NCBI GenBank assembly: GCA_003553795.1
Contig: PWFH01000168.1
Span: 1 to 44,843, forward strand
Direction: 5' to 3'
Length of the DNA stretch: 44,843 nucleotides
Source: Egibacter sp.
Lineage (GTDB): Bacteria > Actinomycetota > Nitriliruptoria > Euzebyales > Egibacteraceae
This document shows, piece by piece, positions 40,209 to 44,843 of this stretch (position 1 is the first letter of the stretch; each line of letters begins with the position of its first letter). A model generated the notes under the pieces. The model was not told where the DNA came from, did no database searches, and worked only from the letters and a program-made list of their open reading frames with translations. Made by a program: the position numbers and the translations under genes.

Positions 40209-40886
40209 TCAGCCGGCGCGGGCGCGGACCTCGCGGGCGGCGCGGACCTCGGTGCCGACGGCGATCTCGGCGAGGCGGGCGAGGTGGGCGAGCTCGACGC
40301 TGCGGAAGCGGGGCCCCCGTGCCCGCGCGACGAGTACCGCCGTCGTGGGCTGACCCAGCGGCGCCGCGGCGACCTCGATGCGCCCGTCGGCCGACCAGGC
40401 CTCGGGCATCCACACCGCGGCGGGCAGCCGTCGCGGAGCCTCCAGCGGCAGCCACGGGGTGGCGAGCCCGTCGAGCGGGGGGGCCTCGGCGCTGCGCGCG
40501 AGGGGTTCGACGCCGCCCACGCCGTTGGCCAGCGCCGCGCTCCACGTCGCGCCGAGCGCCTCGGGCAGTCGCTCGACGAGGGTGGCGACCGCGCCGCGGC
40601 CCTGCCCGACGCAGAGGGCGGCAAGATCCATGGGGTCGAGGGCGGGCGTCGTGCCGTCGCGTCGCTCGAGCGATTCGACGACCGCGCCGGGAGCCGACTC
40701 CACGGCCTCCCGCAGCGACGCCGCGTCGACGTCGACGACGAGGCGCACGTCGTCGACCGCGACGCCGTCGCTGCGCTCGACGACCTCGACTCGCTCGATG
40801 TCCCCGCGCAGCCGGGCGATCGCCCCGGTCACCCCGCTGAGGGCGCCGGGCCGGTCGGGCAGCGAGATCCGCAGGGCGTAGCGCAT
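40209..40886 (-). CDS. ACT-domain protein with uncharacterised C-terminal domain
   Basis: Soluble protein of 225 residues. Residues 1-80 form an ACT domain (RYALRISLPDRPGALSGVTGAIARLRGDI and a second strand set to VVESLE). The rest (about 90-215) has a GAF-like flavour, with strands such as PLGQPTTAVLVARARG and a final helix SVELAHLARLAEIAVG, but I cannot assign it firmly. Such proteins could sense amino acids. The ATG at 40886 has a strong GAGGAGGAG ribosome binding site, and a TAGGCT box lies at 40909-40914. It is 70 bp upstream of the WS/DGAT gene on the same strand. Confidence 0.78.
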   Translation of the reverse strand: MRYALRISLPDRPGALSGVTGAIARLRGDIERVEVVERSDGVAVDDVRLVVDVDAASLREAVESAPGAVVESLERRDGTTPALDPMDLAALCVGQGRGAVATLVERLPEALGATWSAALANGVGGVEPLARSAEAPPLDGLATPWLPLEAPRRLPAAVWMPEAWSADGRIEVAAAPLGQPTTAVLVARARGPRFRSVELAHLARLAEIAVGTEVRAAREVRARAG

Positions 40887-40997
40887 CGCCTCTCCTCCTC
40901 GGGGATCGAGCCTACGCCGGCCACGTCACGAGGCGGTGAGCGCGACGTTGCCGCGCGGTTTCGCGCGCGCGCCCGGTGGGCGGCAAAGCGCGCCGGC

Positions 40998-41420
40998 TCA
41001 CAGCCCGGCGATGCCGAGGCGGCGGTTGAGGGCGGCCAGCGTGGCCTTCGCGCCGGCGACGGCGACGCCGTCCTGCGCGACGATCGCCGCGCCGGCGTAG
41101 CGCATCGGCGTGCCGGCGACGTCGACGCCGACCATCGTGGCGACGACCTCGGGCAGGCCCTGGCCGGGGTCGAGGCGCTCGCACCACTCGAGGGTGAAGC
41201 GGATCGCGTCGGGGGTGAAGGTGTCGAGCGCGGCGGTCGTCGCGCCCGCCGCCGCGAGCGCCGGCTCCTCGTCGCCCTCACTGAGCACGCGCTCCCCGAC
41301 GTAGAGCGCGGTGTTGTACTCGAGCGCCACCCGGGCCCGCTGTCCCTGGGGCCCGTCGACGATCGCGGCCTCGACGAGCAGGGGGCGGATCGTCTCGAAG
41401 GACTCGAGGGGCTCGCTCAT
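40998..41420 (-). CDS. Hypothetical protein, 140 residues
   Basis: No family recognised. The product is soluble, acidic and of mixed alpha/beta appearance: RPLLVEAAIVDGPQGQRARVALEYNTALYVGERV in the first half, then FTPDAIRFTLEWCERLDPGQGLPEVVATMVGVDVAGTPMRYAGAAIVAQ, ending with a helix LAALNRRLGIAGL. There is no signal peptide. Codon use is like that of the neighbours. The ATG at 41420 is preceded by a TACGCT box 10 nt upstream, so the leader would be very short. It is divergent from the DUF2203 gene. Confidence 0.65.
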   Translation of the reverse strand: MSEPLESFETIRPLLVEAAIVDGPQGQRARVALEYNTALYVGERVLSEGDEEPALAAAGATTAALDTFTPDAIRFTLEWCERLDPGQGLPEVVATMVGVDVAGTPMRYAGAAIVAQDGVAVAGAKATLAALNRRLGIAGL

Positions 41421-41502
41421 GGTGCGCAGCAGCGTAGCCGCAGGCGGGACGCTCGTCACGTCCCGTGGCGTGAGCGCCACCGGGAGCGGGTAGGCAGGCG
41501 CC

Positions 41503-41835
41503 ATGGAGCGAGAGTTCAGCGTCGACGAGGCCCGCGCGCTCATGCCCGAGGTCCGCGAGCGGGTCGAGGCGATCATCGCCGCTCGGCGCGACGTCGCGCT
41601 GCTCGCCGACGGCCCGACCGCCGAGCGCAAGGCCGCCGAGGCGCGCCTGGCCGAGGAGGTCGAGTGGTTCGTGCGCACCGGGGTGCAGGTCAAGGGCATC
41701 GCCCCGATCGTCCTCGACTTCCCCGGCCGCGTCGACGGCGAGCCCGCCCTGCTGTGCTGGCTCGAGGGCGAGACCGACCTCGACTGGTTCCACCGTCCCG
41801 AGCACGGCTTCATGGGGCGCCAGCAGCTGCCCTGA
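41503..41835 (+). CDS. DUF2203 family protein
   Basis: Small protein of 110 residues. The N-terminal half is a helical hairpin (FSVDEARALMPEVRERVEAIIAARR). The C-terminal half carries the DUF2203 signature: GVQVKGIAPIVLDFPGRVDGEPALLCWLEGETDLDWFHRPEHGFMGRQ. The Cys-Trp, Trp-Phe-His and GFxGRQ elements are the conserved ones. Function unknown. The ATG at 41503 is used; only a weak TAGGCA box lies 6 nt upstream. It converges with the LhgO gene, 12 bp between stops. Confidence 0.88.
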   Translation: MEREFSVDEARALMPEVRERVEAIIAARRDVALLADGPTAERKAAEARLAEEVEWFVRTGVQVKGIAPIVLDFPGRVDGEPALLCWLEGETDLDWFHRPEHGFMGRQQLP

Positions 41836-41847
41836 GGGGCGTGCCCC

Positions 41848-43056
41848 TCAGCCGGCCGGGCCGTCGAGGTGATCGGCGAGATGCTCGGCGATCGCCAGCG
41901 AGGCCGTGGCCGCCGGCGAGGGGGCGTTGCGCACGTGGACGATCGTGTCGTCGCCGGTGATGAGGAAGTCGTCGAGCAGCGCCCCGTCGGCGCCGAGCGC
42001 CTGTGCGCGCACGCCTGACGGGCCCTTGCGCAGGTCGCCGCGTCCGATCTGGGGCACGTAGCGCTGGACCTGGCGGGCCACCGGCGCCCGCCGCAGCGAG
42101 TGGTGCACCTCGGTCACGCCGACGCGCCAGTGCGCCCTCGCGAGCTCGCGGGTGCCCGGCCAGGTCGCCGTGGCCCAGAGCTCGGGTGGACGGACCACGC
42201 CCCAGCTGTAGCCCTCGCGCGCGAAGGCCGGCACGGCGTTGGGCCCCACCCAGACGTCGTCGTAGACGGTGCGCGTGAGGTGCACCCCGAGGAACGGCAG
42301 CCCATCGGCGGGCACGGGGTAGACGAGGCCGCGGACGAGGTGGGCCTTGGCGGGGTCGACGCGGAGGTACTCCCCGCGGAACGGCACGAGCCGTACGGGG
42401 GTGTCGTCGCCGCTGCGCACCGCGAGGGTGTCGGAGTGCAACCCGGCGCAGTTGACGACCTGCCCGGCGTGCAGCTCGCCGCGGTCGGTACGGAGCACGA
42501 CCCCCCCGTCGCGACGGGCGAGCTCGGCGACGGTGACGTCGAGGCGGACCTGCCCGCCACGCCGTCGGAGGTCGGCTGCGAGGCTCTCGGCGACGGCGGC
42601 GAAGTCGGTGACCGCGGTCAGTGGCGAGTGCAGCGCGCGCAGGCCGGTGACGAACGGCTCGACCTCACGCAGCTCGCTGGGCCCCAGCAGGGCGAGGCCC
42701 TCGACGCCGTTGGCCGCCGCCCGCTTGGCGATGGCCTCGAGGCCGGCGAGCTCGTCCTCGCGAGTGGCCACGACGAGCTTGCCGCGCTCGAGGTAGGGCA
42801 GGCCGCGCTCGGCGCAGTAGGCCTTGAGCCGGGACCGCCCCGCGACGCAGAGCCGCGCCTTGAGCGAGCCCTCCGGGTAGTACAGGCCCGCATGCACGAC
42901 GCCGCTGTTGCGGGCCGACTGGTGGCGCGCGACCCGGTCCTCCTTGTCGAGGACCGCCACCGAGAGGTCGGGGTGGCGCTCGAGCAGCGCGTTGGCCAGC
43001 GACAGCCCGACGAGGCCCGCGCCGACGACGGCGACGTCCCAGGGGCGCTCGCGCAT
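41848..43056 (-). CDS. lhgO: L-2-hydroxyglutarate oxidase LhgO-like FAD protein
   Basis: FAD-dependent oxidoreductase of the DAO fold, 402 residues, expected to oxidise L-2-hydroxyglutarate to 2-oxoglutarate at the membrane face and pass electrons to quinone. The dinucleotide motif is [46 protein letters not shown] is highly characteristic of Lhg[42 protein letters not shown] and a C-terminal [20 protein letters not shown] follow. The ATG at 43056 has GAGGGAGT upstream. The frame stays open through the minisatellite beyond it, but the Rossmann start shows that extension is not part of the protein. Confidence 0.92.
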   Translation of the reverse strand: MRERPWDVAVVGAGLVGLSLANALLERHPDLSVAVLDKEDRVARHQSARNSGVVHAGLYYPEGSLKARLCVAGRSRLKAYCAERGLPYLERGKLVVATREDELAGLEAIAKRAAANGVEGLALLGPSELREVEPFVTGLRALHSPLTAVTDFAAVAESLAADLRRRGGQVRLDVTVAELARRDGGVVLRTDRGELHAGQVVNCAGLHSDTLAVRSGDDTPVRLVPFRGEYLRVDPAKAHLVRGLVYPVPADGLPFLGVHLTRTVYDDVWVGPNAVPAFAREGYSWGVVRPPELWATATWPGTRELARAHWRVGVTEVHHSLRRAPVARQVQRYVPQIGRGDLRKGPSGVRAQALGADGALLDDFLITGDDTIVHVRNAPSPAATASLAIAEHLADHLDGPAG

Positions 43057-43141
43057 CCCACTCCCTCCTCGACGGCGACGCTTGCTCGCCTGCCCGGCCG
43101 GGGGGAGTCTAGAGCGGCCGCTGCGGCGTGGGCGAGCCGTG

Positions 43142-43266
43142 GGCCAGGCGTCAGCCCTCGGCCCGGTGTCAGCCCTCGGCCCGGCGTCAGCCCTCGGCCC
43201 GGCGTCAGCCCCCGGCCCGGCGTCAGCCCCCGGCCCGGCGTCAGCCCCCGGCCCGGCGTCAGCCCC
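43142..43266. repeat. 18-bp tandem repeat between lhgO and the HAD gene, seven copies
   Basis: The unit cggcccggcgtcagcccc repeats with gtcagcc starting at 43150, 43168, 43186, 43204, 43222, 43240 and 43258, a strict 18-bp period. The lhgO-proximal copies have ccctcg, the others cccccg. On the minus strand every unit contains TGA, and the copy at 43258 supplies the stop codon of the HAD gene. There are no spacers, so this is a minisatellite and not CRISPR. Confidence 0.9.
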
Positions 43267-43960
43267 CGACGAGGCGCAGCACGAGGGCGAGGCCGTGGGC
43301 CGGCCCGGCGGTCGGCGGCAGCAGCAGGGTGCGGATGCCGAGCTGTGCGGCGCCGGCGTCGTCGCGCCAGCTGTCGCCGACCATGAGCGTGCGCTCAGGC
43401 GCGACGCCGAGGCGGCGGGTGGCCTCCTCGAAGATCCCGACGTGGGGCTTGACCACGCCGAGCTCGTAGGAGAGCACGACGGCGTCGAGCAGCTCGGCGA
43501 GCCCCTCGTCGGCGAGCAGGCCACGCACGTCGATGCCGATGTTCGACACGAGTCCGGTGCGCACGCCGCGGTCGCGCAGCGCTGAGAGCACCGGCACGGC
43601 GTCGTCGTAGGGACGCCAGGTCGGCAGCATCGTGGCGTAGAGCGCCGCGGCGAGCTCGGCGTCGACGCCGGGGGCCTCACCGACGACGGAGATGAAGACG
43701 CTGCGGTGCCGGACCGGGTCGAGGTCGCGCTCGCTCGCGGGGTCGACGTCGCGGGCGTGCTCCCAGACGCGGTCGGCGAACGCCGCGAGCCGCTCGAGCG
43801 CGGCGTGGCCGAGCCCCTCGGCGGCGTCGCCGGGGCGGCCGGCGTGGCGCCAGGCGCGCTCGATCCAGTCGGTGGTGTCGCCCTGGTCGACGAGGGTGGA
43901 GTGGAAGTCGAACAGCACGGCCTCGACGGGCTCGGCGGTGCAGGGCGGCGGGGCGTCCAT
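43259..43960 (-). CDS. HAD-superfamily hydrolase with atypical motif I (DxHST)
   Basis: HAD subfamily I hydrolase of 233 residues with a helical cap (about residues 25-120). Motif I is [11 protein letters not shown]: Asp18 is the nucleophile, but the usual second Asp is His20. Motif II is TGLVSNIG, motif III is the lysine in [11 protein letters not shown], and motif IV is [15 protein letters not shown]. Substrate unknown; phosphatase-like activity is possible but the general acid differs. The stop codon lies in the first unit of the 18-bp minisatellite. Start ATG at 43960; no strong ribosome binding site. Confidence 0.85.
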   Translation of the reverse strand: MDAPPPCTAEPVEAVLFDFHSTLVDQGDTTDWIERAWRHAGRPGDAAEGLGHAALERLAAFADRVWEHARDVDPASERDLDPVRHRSVFISVVGEAPGVDAELAAALYATMLPTWRPYDDAVPVLSALRDRGVRTGLVSNIGIDVRGLLADEGLAELLDAVVLSYELGVVKPHVGIFEEATRRLGVAPERTLMVGDSWRDDAGAAQLGIRTLLLPPTAGPAHGLALVLRLVGG

Positions 43961-43992
43961 GCGCCCAGCCTCGCACACCCTCCCGCGCGGGC

Positions 43993-44364
43993 TCAGAACG
44001 GCACGTCGCCGGGGACGACACCGTCGTCGTCGGGCTCCCCGACGGCCCCGTCGACGGGTTCGCCCTCCTCCGCGGCCCCGCGGGCGGCGGACTCGCGCAG
44101 GCTGAGCTGGGCGAGCTCCTCGGTCACCCGCGTGACCTCGACATCGGCGGCGTCGAGGTGGCGCCGGCAGGCGCGCACGAGCTCGGCGCCGCGGGCGACC
44201 TTGCCGCCGAGCTCGTCGATGCCGATGCGGTCCTCGCTCACCGCCTCGACGATCTCCTCGAGCTCGGCGAGCGCGGCCTCGAACGACAGCGTCTCGGGCG
44301 CCTCGGCCCCGGCGTCCTGCGGGGCGGCGACGTCGGCCTCGGGCTGCGGCTTCGGTGCGGTCAT
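43993..44364 (-). CDS. xseB: Exodeoxyribonuclease VII small subunit
   Basis: XseB of 123 residues. The central coiled-coil hairpin TLSFEAALAELEEIVEAVSE and GIDELGGKVARGAELVRACRRHL is the family domain (about residues 25-80); it binds along the XseA coiled coil. The C-terminus DDDGVVPGDVPF resembles the acidic tail ending in DVPF seen in actinobacterial XseB. The N-terminal 24 residues are Pro/Ala-rich. The ATG (44362-44364) overlaps the xseA stop in an ATGA, showing translational coupling. Confidence 0.9.
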   Translation of the reverse strand: MTAPKPQPEADVAAPQDAGAEAPETLSFEAALAELEEIVEAVSEDRIGIDELGGKVARGAELVRACRRHLDAADVEVTRVTEELAQLSLRESAARGAAEEGEPVDGAVGEPDDDGVVPGDVPF

Positions 44365-44700
44365 CGTGGGCTCCTGTCGTCGGCGTCATCGCGGACGTGC
44401 GGGGGGCTGTGCAGGACCGCCTCGCCGTCGGCGAAGCGCGCGGTGACCGGCTCGCCGTGGGGCAGCTCGCGCCGCCGCGCGATCGTCGCGCCCCGGGCGC
44501 TGCGCAGCTGGACGAAGCCGCGCTCGAGCACCCGCTGGGGGTCGGCGGCGCGCAGCGAGGCCTCGGCGACGTCGACCCGCCCGGCGGCGGAGGACCGCCG
44601 CAGCCGGGCGAGGCCGACGAGGCGCTCGCCGGCGTGGCGGACCTCGGCCTCGGCGCGGGCGAGCGGGCGCCGCGGGGCGGTGCCGGCGAGCACCCGCCGG
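44361..44700 (-). CDS. xseA: Exodeoxyribonuclease VII large subunit, C-terminal part only
   Basis: Only the last about 110 residues are recognisable: a coiled-coil stretch RRVLAGTAPRRPLARAEAEVRHAGERL and VDVAEASLRAADPQRVLERGFVQLRSARG, then GEPVTARFADGEAVLHS, the typical XseA C-terminal barrel end. Upstream of about 44700 the frame continues but the residues (PYNPTRIPPRP) no longer look like XseA and lack its coiled coil, nuclease and OB-fold regions. The opposite strand reads as a different protein there. The gene is therefore cut, by a real rearrangement or by a chimeric assembly edge. Coupled to xseB by ATGA. Confidence 0.8.
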
Positions 44701-44843
44701 CTGACCACCGCGCTGACCCTCACGGGCCTGGGTGGGATCCTGGTCGGGTTGTACGGGCTGCTGGACGGCAGCGGCCCGGCGATGCTGGGCCTGCCCACCC
44801 TGCTGGCCGGCGTCGTGGTCGCCGCGGCCTCGCTCAAGACCGC
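44683..44843 (+). pseudogene. Fragment resembling an ECF transporter T component (EcfT/CbiQ), cut at both ends
   Basis: The plus strand from about 44683 to the window end reads PASTRRLTTALTLTGLGG, then ILVGLYGLLDGSGPAMLG and LPTLLAGVVVAAASLKT. The GLYGLLDG and LGLPTLLAG segments and hydrophobic spacing recall a late membrane hairpin of actinobacterial EcfT/CbiQ proteins. No start codon or family N-terminus precedes it, because the sequence to its left belongs to xseA on the other strand. It continues beyond the window. The identification is by eye and moderate. Confidence 0.5.

Noticed and set aside
43057-43680. N-terminal extension of lhgO through the 18-bp repeat, giving a 610-residue protein
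   Set aside because: The FAD-binding start [14 protein letters not shown] with a ribosome binding site is the normal N-terminus; the extension is minisatellite and HAD antisense sequence.

Overview
The window is strongly GC-rich with dense gene packing. Class II DAHP synthase, a MarP-type serine protease, SerB with two ACT domains, an AhpE-type peroxiredoxin, a type A RNase P RNA and many TANNNT -10 boxes sitting 6-8 nt before a start codon together point to Actinomycetota. A deep-branching, Nitriliruptoria/Egibacter-like lineage would fit, but that placement is inference. I see no phage genes, insertion sequences, CRISPR arrays or plasmid functions. Most of the window is chromosomal housekeeping with a few less ordinary islands.

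Layout. 1-10 kb: a 24-bp minisatellite, then aromatic and amino-acid metabolism (class II DAHP synthase, threonine/serine dehydratase, SerB, aspartate-type aminotransferase), the envelope protease MarP, Dps, a PEBP-like protein and an S9 peptidase. 9.9-12.7 kb: a DUF368/PopT-type lipid carrier translocase, a stand-alone RecB-family Fe-S nuclease and a Cof-type phosphatase. 12.8-19.9 kb: one minus-strand operon with a PotD-like lipoprotein, two permeases, an ATPase, a large GH63/MGH1-like glycosidase and an isochorismatase-like hydrolase. 20.2-23.7 kb: a 1153-residue membrane protein with carboxypeptidase-regulatory-like repeats. 23.8-27.4 kb: rnpB, a coiled-coil zinc-ribbon protein coupled to a Nif3 protein, a Dabb protein and a PhzF-like protein.

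27.6-32 kb: an MBOAT plus SGNH pair that probably O-acylates an extracellular polymer, a possibly truncated acidic protein, a voltage-sensor-type ion channel with an abnormal pore, and tRNA-Val(UAC). 32.2-36.5 kb: an SDR and an MDR oxidoreductase, then an isolated FGGY sugar kinase behind a good sigma70-type promoter and a structured leader of about 290 nt, then DUF3467. 36.5-44.8 kb: AhpE-like peroxiredoxin, LplA-like ligase, orphan XdhC, a WS/DGAT-fold protein without its catalytic motif, an ACT protein, DUF2203, L-2-hydroxyglutarate oxidase, an 18-bp minisatellite, a HAD phosphatase, xseB and a truncated xseA. The xseA reading breaks off abruptly into what looks like a piece of an ECF transporter T component on the other strand, so the right edge may be a rearrangement or an assembly chimera.

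The least explained items are the transporter-glycosidase operon, the folded leader of the FGGY kinase, the pore-altered channel, the acyltransferase homologue without its HHxxxDG motif, and the large repeat-bearing membrane protein. I did not find a clearly new multi-gene defence or mobile system.
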